The notes under the pieces: model-generated | The model's database searches: none | What the model was told of the DNA's origin: nothing | What the model saw: only the letters and a program-made list of their open reading frames with translations | Made by a program: the position numbers and the translations under genes | From: Gordonia sp. OPL2 | GTDB lineage: Bacteria; Actinomycetota; Actinomycetes; Mycobacteriales; Mycobacteriaceae | Direction of reading: 5' to 3' | NCBI RefSeq assembly: GCF_003797825.1 | Contig: NZ_RKME01000017.1 | Location: 57,635-121,634 of the forward strand | DNA length: 64,000 nt | In this document: in pieces, positions 27,150 to 34,267 of the stretch | How positions within the stretch are numbered: position 1 is the stretch's first letter | How the letters are laid out: every line of letters starts with the position of its first letter

Positions 27150-28169
27150 ATGAAGAAGATCGGCTTTCTCTCGTTCGGTCACTGGTCGGATGCGCGTGGA
27201 TCGCAGGTCCGCTCCGGCGCTGACGCATTGCTCCAGTCCATCGATCTCGCCGTCGCCGCCGAGGAACTCGGTGCGGACGGCGCGTACTTCCGCGTCCACC
27301 ATTTCGCCCACCAACTCGCCTCCCCCTTCCCGCTGCTGTCGGCGGTCGGCGCGAAGACCGATCGCATCGAGATCGGTACCGGCGTCATCGACATGCGATA
27401 CGAGAACCCGCTGTACATGGCGGAGGATGCCGGTGCGGCCGACCTCATCTCGGGCGGCCGTCTGCAACTCGGGATCAGTCGCGGATCGCCCGAGCAGGTC
27501 ATCGAGGGATACAAGTACTTCGGCTATGTGCCGCCAGAGGATTCGAGCGACGCCGAGATGGCCCGACAGCATGCCGACGTGTTCCTGCGCGTCATCGCGG
27601 GAGGCGGGTTCGCGCAACCGAACCCGCAGCCGATGTTCCCGAATCCGCCCGGTCTCCTGCCGATCGAGCCGCAGTCCCCCGGACTCCGCGATCGCATCTG
27701 GTGGGGTGCCGGTACCCGATCAACCGCGGAATGGACTGCACGACAAGGGATGAACCTGATGAGTTCGACCCTTCTCACCGAAGACACCGGAATACCGTTC
27801 CACAAGTTGCAGGCCGAGCAGATCCAGCGGTTCCGCGCCGCCTGGGACGAGTCCGGCCACACGCGCGAACCGCGGGTCTCGGTGAGCCGCAGCATCTTCG
27901 CCATCGTCGACGATCTCGATCGTGCCTACTTCGGGCGCGGCGGTGACGAACAGGATCAGGTCGGAGTCATCGACAACACGGTCGCCCGCTTCGGACGCAG
28001 CTACGCCGACGAACCGGACAAGCTCATCGAAGCACTCCGCGAGGACGAGGCGATCGAGGCCGCCGACACGCTGCTGCTCACGGTCCCCAACCAGCTGGGT
28101 GTCGACTACAACGCTCACGTCATCGAATCGATCCTCACCCACGTGGCCCCGGCCCTCGGCTGGCGCTGA
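27150..28169 (+). CDS. LLM-class flavin-dependent oxidoreductase
   Basis: A 339-residue luciferase-like TIM barrel. MKKIGFLSFGHW opens strand 1, DGAYFRVHHFAHQLASPFPLL is the usual substrate/flavin segment, and GRLQLGISRGSPEQVIEGY is the LLM signature. Family members use reduced FMN or F420. A segment near residue 185 (RIWWGAGTRSTAEW) fits the phosphate-binding site. It is presumably activated by the divergent LysR; substrate unknown. Confidence 0.88.
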   Translation: MKKIGFLSFGHWSDARGSQVRSGADALLQSIDLAVAAEELGADGAYFRVHHFAHQLASPFPLLSAVGAKTDRIEIGTGVIDMRYENPLYMAEDAGAADLISGGRLQLGISRGSPEQVIEGYKYFGYVPPEDSSDAEMARQHADVFLRVIAGGGFAQPNPQPMFPNPPGLLPIEPQSPGLRDRIWWGAGTRSTAEWTARQGMNLMSSTLLTEDTGIPFHKLQAEQIQRFRAAWDESGHTREPRVSVSRSIFAIVDDLDRAYFGRGGDEQDQVGVIDNTVARFGRSYADEPDKLIEALREDEAIEAADTLLLTVPNQLGVDYNAHVIESILTHVAPALGWR

Positions 28170-28178
28170 TATCCGTGG

Positions 28179-28209
28179 CCGTGGCCGGCGTCGCGCACAC
28201 CGGCCACGG
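28179..28209. terminator. Terminator-like hairpin after the LLM gene
   Basis: CCGTGGCCGG (28179-28188) pairs with CCGGCCACGG (28200-28209), a perfect 10-bp stem 10 bp after the stop codon. There is no T-tract. Confidence 0.55.
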
Positions 28210-28294
28210 TCCCCGCATTCGTGAAGCATGACTTCACCGTTTCTACGATTTATTTCGATTGTGCTGCATCGATCTGCCGTCGACCATGGTGCTC

Positions 28295-29500
28295 ATGAGC
28301 AATCGCGATCGACTCCTGGGGATCGGCGTGGTCGTGCTGTGGGGACTGAACTTCATCGCCATCCGCCTCAGCCTCGACCATTTCCCGCCGTTCTTCTGCG
28401 CTGCGCTCCGCTTCACCGTGATGGCGGTCCCGGTAATCCTCTTCGTGCGCTTCCCGAAGGTGCGCGTCCGGTGGTTCCTGCTCTACGCGATCGGGTTCGG
28501 CGTCATCCAGTTCGCATTCCTGTTCCTCGCGATGGACCTGGGAATGCCGACCGGCCTGGCCTCGCTGGTCCTGCAGACCTCGGCGCCGTTCACCGTGCTG
28601 CTCGGCGTCCTGTTCCTGCGCGAACGGATGAGCCCGCTGCAGGTCGTCGGGATCACGGTCGCCGTCGCCGGGATGGTCGTCATCGGAGTCGATCGCGCCA
28701 CCCACAACTCGCTCGGGGTCGCCGCGATCGTGCCGATGATCCTGACGATTCTCGGTGGCCTGGGTTGGGCGTTCGGCAACGTCGGTTCGCGGCTGGCCGT
28801 GAAGGGAGTGTCCCCGGGTCCCGCCGACGACGGGCGACTGTCCGACCCGCTGCGCATGACCCTGTGGATGTCGGTGGTGCCGCCGATCCCGTTCTTCCTG
28901 ATGAGCCTCGTGTTCGACGGCCCGACAACGGGTCTCGACTCGCTGACCACACTCGACTCACGGAGCGGACTGCTGGCCCTCGCTGGGCTCGCGTACACCG
29001 TGATGCTGGGGACCGTCGTCGGGTCCGGGCTGTGGATCATGCTGATGTCGCGCTACGAGGCGAGTCGGGTGGCACCGCTGTCCCTGTTGGTCCCCGTCGT
29101 CGGGATCACCGCGGCGTGGCTCCTGCTCGGCGAGGCCCCGAGCACGCTCGAGATCCTGGGTGCGGCGACGGTGATCGCCGGGTGCGCCGCCGGAGTGTTG
29201 GCCGCGCCACGCTCGCGGCCGCGGCGCTCGCCCGTCGACGCAGATGTCGTGGTCGTCTCAGCGCATCGCGAACGCCAGAGCGGCACCGATGCGGTCGACG
29301 GCGGCGCGCGCATCGGGGCTGATCAGAGTCATGTTGGCAAAGGCATGAATGAGGCTGCCCGCGCGGTCGAGCGTCACCGGGACGCCCGCCTCCTTCAGCC
29401 GGTCGGCGTAGGCGATCCCCTCGTCGCGGAGCGGATCGAATCCGGCCACGATCACATAGGCGGGCGCGAGACCGGACAGGTCGTCGGCCAGCAGCGGTGA
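28295..29500 (+). CDS. EamA-family (DMT) transporter with unusual antisense C-terminal extension
   Basis: Ten transmembrane segments arranged as two EamA repeats (LLGIGVVVLWGLNFIAIRL and LALAGLAYTVMLGTVVGSG start them) identify a drug/metabolite transporter. The membrane part ends near residue 310 (VLAAPRSRP); about 90 further hydrophilic residues are read from DNA that encodes, on the other strand, the 3' end of the hydrolase at 29258-30316. The overlap is 243 bp. A lost stop or frameshift near 29215-29260 is possible. ATG 28295 preferred over 28286. Confidence 0.8.
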   Translation: MSNRDRLLGIGVVVLWGLNFIAIRLSLDHFPPFFCAALRFTVMAVPVILFVRFPKVRVRWFLLYAIGFGVIQFAFLFLAMDLGMPTGLASLVLQTSAPFTVLLGVLFLRERMSPLQVVGITVAVAGMVVIGVDRATHNSLGVAAIVPMILTILGGLGWAFGNVGSRLAVKGVSPGPADDGRLSDPLRMTLWMSVVPPIPFFLMSLVFDGPTTGLDSLTTLDSRSGLLALAGLAYTVMLGTVVGSGLWIMLMSRYEASRVAPLSLLVPVVGITAAWLLLGEAPSTLEILGAATVIAGCAAGVLAAPRSRPRRSPVDADVVVVSAHRERQSGTDAVDGGARIGADQSHVGKGMNEAARAVERHRDARLLQPVGVGDPLVAERIESGHDHIGGRETGQVVGQQR

Positions 29501-30316
29501 CACCCGGGGATCCGCGCGCTGCCCGACGTCGGGCACGTAGTGGTCGACGAACCAATCCATGTGCGCGTCGGTCAGGTACAGCCCCTCGGCGAACTCACGC
29601 CGCGAGTCACGCTTCGTCGTCACGTCGGTGACGGGATAGATCAGCATCTGCAGGCAGGGCGTGACCTCGTCGCCGCGCACCTGCTGCGCGACGACCGCGC
29701 TCAGGTTCCCGCCCGCACTGTCGCCGGCCACCGCGATGCGGTCGGTGCGCACACCCCAACCCGGCGCCTTGGCGACCGCGAACCGCCATGCGGCGACGGC
29801 GTCGTCGACCGCGGCGGGAAACGGGTGCTCGGGCGCGAGACGGTAGTCGACCGACAGGATGTCGGCCCCGGTCGACAACGCCAGCCTGCGAACGAGGTTG
29901 TCGTGGCTGACGCGGTCGCCCTGGACGAAGCCACCACCGTGGAAGAAGACGACGAGTCCGACCGAATCGACCCGGGCGCGGTAGCGGGTTGCCGGGATCG
30001 CCCCGCCTGGCCCGTCGATCTCGAGATCCTCCTCGACGGCCATCGGCGGCAGTTTCTCGGTCAGCGTGGCCGCGTTCTCGGTGAGGTCGGCGCGGGCCCG
30101 ATCGACCGGCTTCCCGGCGAGTTCGAACGCGGGGAGGTGCGCGGCGATCCACCCGGTCAGCGCCATCTCCGGCGACAACCGCTCACCGTCGGCGTTGACG
30201 CGCCCGAACTGAGCACCGAGGCGCAACAGCGCAGGCGGGAGGTGTCCGGCCCCACGCATGAGGGCGCGCTGGACACGGGCGGGGATCGAGGGCGACGTCG
30301 CTGTGGCCTGACTCAC
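29258..30316 (-). CDS. Alpha/beta hydrolase, hormone-sensitive-lipase family
   Basis: A 352-residue esterase. Oxyanion motif HGGG (residues 126-129), nucleophile elbow GDSAGG (Ser200), acid in AGFDPLRDEG and His in LIHAFANM complete the triad of the HSL (fold-3) family, which hydrolyses short-chain esters. GTG 30316 is preceded by TACGCT at exactly 7 nt, a leaderless promoter. Its 3' quarter overlaps the EamA frame on the other strand. Confidence 0.92.
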   Translation of the reverse strand: MSQATATSPSIPARVQRALMRGAGHLPPALLRLGAQFGRVNADGERLSPEMALTGWIAAHLPAFELAGKPVDRARADLTENAATLTEKLPPMAVEEDLEIDGPGGAIPATRYRARVDSVGLVVFFHGGGFVQGDRVSHDNLVRRLALSTGADILSVDYRLAPEHPFPAAVDDAVAAWRFAVAKAPGWGVRTDRIAVAGDSAGGNLSAVVAQQVRGDEVTPCLQMLIYPVTDVTTKRDSRREFAEGLYLTDAHMDWFVDHYVPDVGQRADPRVSPLLADDLSGLAPAYVIVAGFDPLRDEGIAYADRLKEAGVPVTLDRAGSLIHAFANMTLISPDARAAVDRIGAALAFAMR

Positions 30317-30323
30317 GCCCGCG

Positions 30324-30329
30324 AGCGTA
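30324..30329 (-). promoter_or_regulatory. -10 box of a leaderless promoter
   Basis: Minus-strand TACGCT (30329-30324) lies 7 nt before GTG 30316 of the hydrolase gene. Confidence 0.5.
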
Positions 30330-30368
30330 CCCGCGGCGCACGGTCGCGCCGCCCCCGACCGCTTGTGT

Positions 30369-30374
30369 CAGACT
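30369..30374 (+). promoter_or_regulatory. -10 box of a leaderless promoter for murT
   Basis: CAGACT lies 7 nt before ATG 30382. Its first base departs from TANNNT. Confidence 0.4.
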
Positions 30375-30381
30375 CGTTGCC

Positions 30382-31665
30382 ATGCCCGACCGCGTGAGAA
30401 CTCCGATGCGCACCACCGTCGCCCTGGCGGCCGCATCCGCGGCCCGCTGGGCGTCGCGGACAGCAGGTCGCGGCAAGGGTTCGATGATCGGCGGGCTCGT
30501 CGCGGCGAAGATCGATCCGAACATCATGGGACGCCTCGCGGCCGGCAAGCGCACCGCACTCGTGACCGGAACCAACGGGAAGTCGACGACGACCCGGATG
30601 ACGGCCGCGGCGCTGTCCGAACTGGGTGAGGTGGCCACACAGGCCGACGGCGCGAACATGGACGCCGGCATCATCGCGACCCTCACCCTCCATCGTCCCG
30701 CACCCATCTGCGCACTCGAGGTCGACGAGCTGCACGTGCCCCATGTCAGCGACGCCGTCGACCCCGAAGTCCTTGTGATGCTGAATCTCTCACGCGACCA
30801 GCTCGACCGCGTCGGCGAGATCAACATGATCGAACGGCGCCTGCGCGAGGGCATCGGACGGCATCCGTCCATGACGATCGTCGCGAACTGCGACGACGTG
30901 CTGGTCACCTCCGCCGCCTTCGACGCCCCGCAGGTGATCTGGGTGGCCGCGGGCGCCGGTTGGGTCGGCGACTCGGTGAGCTGCCCCCGCACCGGTGAAC
31001 CCATCGTGCGTTCCGGGACCGACTGGCATTCCAGCGGCGACGAGAACTTCCGCCGCCCCACGCCGACCTGGTGGTTCGACGACGAGAACATCTACGGCCC
31101 CAACGATTTCGTCGCACCGATGGCGCTGTCGGTGCCGGGACGCGCGAATCGCGGCAACGCGACCCAGGCAGTCGCCGCCGCTGTGGCGATGGGCGCCGAC
31201 CCGGCGAAGGCGGTCGCCGCCGTCGGCACCGTCGGCGAGGTCGCCGGACGGTATGGCATCCATCAGGTGGGCAATCATTCCGTCCGCACCCTGCTCGCCA
31301 AGAATCCCGCCGGATGGCAGGAGGCCCTGTCGATGATCGATCAGGACGCCGACGGACTGGTCATCGCCGTCAACGGTCAGGTCCCCGACGGCGAGGACCT
31401 CTCCTGGTTGTGGGACGTCCGTTTCGAGGCGTTCGAGACGATGCAGGTGGTGGCCGCCGGCGAGCGCGCGGCGGACCTGTCGGTGCGCCTGCTCTACGCG
31501 GGAGCCGAGCACACGACGATCCCCGACCCGATGGCGGCGATCGCCTCGTGCCCGCCCGGGAGGGTCGAGGTGCTGGCCAACTACACCGCGTTCCGCGATC
31601 TCGGCACTGCGCTCGAGCGCGCCGAGCGCGCCCGCGGTTCCGATCTGCGAGGTGCCGAGCAGTGA
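30382..31665 (+). CDS. murT: Lipid II isoglutaminyl synthase, ligase subunit MurT
   Basis: With GatD it amidates the D-Glu of lipid II to D-isoglutamine in peptidoglycan synthesis. The 427 residues show a Mur-ligase ATPase P-loop GTNGKSTTT (63-71), the EVDE element of ALEVDELHVPHV and a C-terminal DUF1727 domain. The zinc-ribbon Cys cluster of Firmicute MurT is reduced to a single Cys in SCPRTGEPI. GatD starts within its stop codon. Orientation and neighbours match mycobacterial Rv3712-Rv3713. Confidence 0.93.
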   Translation: MPDRVRTPMRTTVALAAASAARWASRTAGRGKGSMIGGLVAAKIDPNIMGRLAAGKRTALVTGTNGKSTTTRMTAAALSELGEVATQADGANMDAGIIATLTLHRPAPICALEVDELHVPHVSDAVDPEVLVMLNLSRDQLDRVGEINMIERRLREGIGRHPSMTIVANCDDVLVTSAAFDAPQVIWVAAGAGWVGDSVSCPRTGEPIVRSGTDWHSSGDENFRRPTPTWWFDDENIYGPNDFVAPMALSVPGRANRGNATQAVAAAVAMGADPAKAVAAVGTVGEVAGRYGIHQVGNHSVRTLLAKNPAGWQEALSMIDQDADGLVIAVNGQVPDGEDLSWLWDVRFEAFETMQVVAAGERAADLSVRLLYAGAEHTTIPDPMAAIASCPPGRVEVLANYTAFRDLGTALERAERARGSDLRGAEQ

Positions 31666-32381
31666 GCGAATCGACCCTACGGATCGGCCTTGTCCTGCCC
31701 GATGTCATGGGCACCTACGGCGACGGCGGCAATGCGCTCGTCCTGCGTCAGCGTGCGCTGATGCGCGGCATCGACGCCGAGATCGTGCAGATCACCCTCG
31801 ACGACGAGGTACCCGACTCGCTCGACGTCTACACCCTCGGCGGCGCCGAGGACTACGCACAGCGTCTCGCGACCCGGCACCTCACGCGCTACCCGGGGCT
31901 GCAGCGAGCAGCCGCGGCGGGACGTCCGGTGCTCGCGATCTGCGCGGCGATCCAGGTGCTCGGTCACTGGTATGAGACGTCGGCCGGCGAACGCGTGGAC
32001 GGGATCTCACTGTTCGACCTGACCACCGCGCCCCAAACCGACCGCAGCATCGGTGAACTCGTCACCCAGCCCACCCTCGACGGGCTCACCGCACCACTCA
32101 GCGGGTTCGAGAATCACCGCGGCGGAACGACTCTCGGCTCTGACGCCCGGCCACTCGCCCGCGTGCGCCACGGCGTCGGCAACGGTGTGGGCGACGGCAC
32201 CGAGGGTGTCGTCCAGGGATCTGTCCTCGGTACCTACATGCACGGTCCGGCCCTGGCACGCAATCCCGAGCTCGCCGACCATCTCCTCGCCCGCGCCGTC
32301 GGGAGTTCGCTGGCCCCCCTCGACCTTCCCGAGGTCGAACGACTCCGCAAGGAGCGTCTGGCCGCCGGCCGCCGCGGCTGA
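31662..32381 (+). CDS. gatD: Lipid II isoglutaminyl synthase, glutaminase subunit GatD
   Basis: A type 1 glutamine amidotransferase of 239 residues in the CobQ/CobB-like class; it releases ammonia for MurT. The nucleophile is Cys94 in LAICAAIQVLG and the His is His194 in GTYMHGPALARN. GTG 31662 overlaps the murT stop by four bases (GTGA), so translation is coupled. Often annotated cobQ2, but the murT partner fixes its role. Confidence 0.93.
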   Translation: MSESTLRIGLVLPDVMGTYGDGGNALVLRQRALMRGIDAEIVQITLDDEVPDSLDVYTLGGAEDYAQRLATRHLTRYPGLQRAAAAGRPVLAICAAIQVLGHWYETSAGERVDGISLFDLTTAPQTDRSIGELVTQPTLDGLTAPLSGFENHRGGTTLGSDARPLARVRHGVGNGVGDGTEGVVQGSVLGTYMHGPALARNPELADHLLARAVGSSLAPLDLPEVERLRKERLAAGRRG

Positions 32382-32414
32382 GGCGCCACGTCTCCGCCCC
32401 GTCAGCCTCCTCCG

Positions 32415-32500
32415 CCCGACCTCCGCGTCGTCGCACTCCGGCCCGACGCCGCTTCGTCGCCGCACGCCGGCCCGACCTCCGCCTCGTCGCCGCACGCCGG
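32415..32500. repeat. GC-rich tandem repeat, three imperfect copies of 27-30 bp
   Basis: Three units share CCCGAC...CGTCG...CGCAC.CCGG: 32415-32441, 32442-32470 and 32471-32500. They lie between gatD and the uracil-DNA glycosylase gene and lead directly into the 21-bp array. Confidence 0.65.
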
Positions 32501-32506
32501 CACCTC

Positions 32507-32631
32507 GCCGACCGTGCCCACGAATTCGCCGACCGTGTCCAGAATCTTGCCGACCGTGCCCAGAAACTTGCCCACCGTGTCCAGAAACTTGCCGACCGTG
32601 CCCAGAAACTTGCCGACCGTGCCCACAGTCG
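32507..32631. repeat. 21-bp tandem repeat, six copies
   Basis: Six adjacent units of consensus GCCGACCGTGCCCAGAAACTT start at 32507, 32528, 32549, 32570, 32591 and 32612. The same unit family occurs at 9063-9254 and 33609-33671. The array ends exactly at the promoter of the next gene. Confidence 0.9.
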
Positions 32632-32637
32632 TATCGT
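32632..32637 (+). promoter_or_regulatory. -10 box of a leaderless promoter
   Basis: TATCGT ends 6 nt before ATG 32644; the 21-bp repeats occupy the -35 region. Confidence 0.5.
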
Positions 32638-32643
32638 CGACGT

Positions 32644-33369
32644 ATGGCGTACCGCAGCATCGCCGCGCTCGACGCCGACCTGGTCGACTGTCGCGCATGC
32701 CCGCGTCTGGTCCGATGGCGGGAGCAGGTGGCGCGTGAGAAGCGGGCCGCGTTCGCGGATCAGACCTACTGGGGCCGCCCGGTTCCGGGATTCGGACCCG
32801 CCGACGCGCGGGTGCTGATCCTCGGCCTCGCACCGGCTGCCCATGGCGGCAATCGCACCGGCCGGATGTTCACCGGAGACCAGAGCGGCGACGTCCTGTT
32901 CCGCGCGCTCCACGAAGTCGGCTTGGCGAGCCAACCACACGCGATCTCGCTCGACGACGGCATGGAGCTCTTCGGCGTCCGGATGACCGCCCCGGTCCAT
33001 TGCGCGCCCCCGCAGAACAAACCCACCGTCGACGAGCGGGATCGGTGCGGTCACTGGCTCGACGCCGAACTCGACCTGCTGATGCCGACGCTACGGTCGG
33101 TCGTCGTCCTCGGCGCCTTCGGTTGGCAGGCCGGTCTCCGGGCATTCGGCGACCTCGGATGGACGGTGGACCGGCCACGTCCGCGGTTCGGGCACGGCGC
33201 GCGAACCGTGATCCGCCGTGACGGGCGCGACCTGTCGGTCTTCGGGAGTTACCACGTGAGCCAACACAATACGTTCACCGGACGACTCACTCCCGCCATG
33301 CTCGAGGACGTGCTGATCGCGGCGGCGACGCACGCCGGCCTGAGTTGTCGAACGCCCCCGCGACCGTGA
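32644..33369 (+). CDS. Family 5 uracil-DNA glycosylase (UdgB type)
   Basis: Removes uracil and other deaminated bases from DNA. The 241 residues carry the [4Fe-4S] cysteines C16, C19, C120 and C135, motif 1 GLAPAAHGGNRTGRMFTGD (61-79) and the late motif HVSQHNTFTGRLTP. GLAPA with Ala in place of a catalytic Asp/Asn, and HVSxxN, are those of family 5 (UdgB). ATG 32644 is set by the promoter 6 nt upstream. Confidence 0.9.
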   Translation: MAYRSIAALDADLVDCRACPRLVRWREQVAREKRAAFADQTYWGRPVPGFGPADARVLILGLAPAAHGGNRTGRMFTGDQSGDVLFRALHEVGLASQPHAISLDDGMELFGVRMTAPVHCAPPQNKPTVDERDRCGHWLDAELDLLMPTLRSVVVLGAFGWQAGLRAFGDLGWTVDRPRPRFGHGARTVIRRDGRDLSVFGSYHVSQHNTFTGRLTPAMLEDVLIAAATHAGLSCRTPPRP

Positions 33370-33432
33370 ACGATGGCGGGTAGGCTGCGGTGGGTCACGC
33401 AGGTGTGACGATCGGAGAGGGGTGGTCGACTC

Positions 33433-33597
33433 ATGACGAATGCGTTCGCACGGTGGCTCGGCCGCACGCCGGACTCGCGGTGCCGATGCGGACACCCACG
33501 CGAGGCCCACCTGCACTATCGATCCGGCTCCGACTGCGCCGTCTGCGGGCCGTCAGAGTGCCCACGGTTCCGGTTTGACCGCTCCCGAAGGGATTGA
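33433..33597 (+). CDS. Small Cys/His-rich protein (54 aa), possible zinc ribbon
   Basis: MTNAFARWLGRTPDSRCRCG begins a 54-residue protein. It has C17, C19, H21, H25 and H28, then CAVCG (C35, C38) and C43, ending in a basic tail. The spacing suggests one zinc site. GAGAGGGG lies 10 nt upstream and a TAGGCT -10 candidate near 33380. No named family is recognised. Confidence 0.6.
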   Translation: MTNAFARWLGRTPDSRCRCGHPREAHLHYRSGSDCAVCGPSECPRFRFDRSRRD

Positions 33598-33608
33598 CGC
33601 CCACCCCC

Positions 33609-33671
33609 GGACACGATCGGCGAGATCCAGGGCACGATCGGCGGAATTCTGGACACGGTCGGCGGGCGTGG
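33609..33671. repeat. 21-bp tandem repeat, three copies
   Basis: Units at 33609, 33630 and 33651 follow GGACACGATCGGCGAGATCCA, the same family (opposite orientation) as the array at 32507. They lie in the 33598-33721 gap, where nothing else is visible. Confidence 0.8.
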
Positions 33672-33721
33672 CCACCGCGACACGCACCGAGAACGACTGA
33701 GCAGCAACCGTGGTGCGTCCG

Positions 33722-34267
33722 TCAGTCCAACACCCGACACCGCTCCCGGGTGCGGTCGACGGCGAACCAGCCGCGCTCGAACTGCTGCCATCGTTCGAGC
33801 ATCGGCCGTGACTCCTCACCGTCGCGGGCGACCGTGCGTGCCAGACGCTCCGATGCCGGCCCGCCGTCGAGCCACAGCGACCACGTGAGCCGTTGCGCGA
33901 TACGCCGTCGCGCCGACGACACGCCTTCGATGATCAACAACGGCTCCCACCGGAGCCAGACGAGAGGTCCCGTGGTCGGCTCACCGTCCTGCCACACCCG
34001 GGGCCGGTACCGGTAGTCGTGGCGGCGGATGAAGGCCTGCAGCACATCGGTTTCCAGCTCCGGCCACCACGCGACCGGATTGTCCCAGGTGGCGAAGTCA
34101 TCGGTACGGATCAGCTGCACACCGACGCCGCGTCGTCGTAGGCGCTCCACGAGAGCGTCCGCGACGGTCGACTTGCCCGCACCCGACGGCCCGTCGATCG
34201 CCACGATGCCCGAATCCATCTCGGCGGCAAGCTCGTCGAGATGACGGTCGAGCGTCGCTTCGATCAT
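33722..34267 (-). CDS. P-loop NTPase, uridine-kinase-like
   Basis: A 181-residue protein with Walker A DGPSGAGKST near residues 25-34, a LIRTDDFATWDNP substrate loop and IIEGVSSARRRIAQRL, all like uridine kinase/phosphoribulokinase-type small-molecule kinases. The substrate is not certain. ATG 34267 overlaps the stop of the upstream peptidase gene by ATGA, so it is coupled to it. Confidence 0.78.
   Translation of the reverse strand: MIEATLDRHLDELAAEMDSGIVAIDGPSGAGKSTVADALVERLRRRGVGVQLIRTDDFATWDNPVAWWPELETDVLQAFIRRHDYRYRPRVWQDGEPTTGPLVWLRWEPLLIIEGVSSARRRIAQRLTWSLWLDGGPASERLARTVARDGEESRPMLERWQQFERGWFAVDRTRERCRVLD

Noticed and set aside
32402..32833. Long minus-strand frame made of GTVGKFLDTVG-like heptads
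   Set aside because: It is the translation of the 21-bp and 27-30-bp repeats; it overlaps the start of the glycosylase gene and has no ribosome site. The unit length being divisible by three keeps all frames open.
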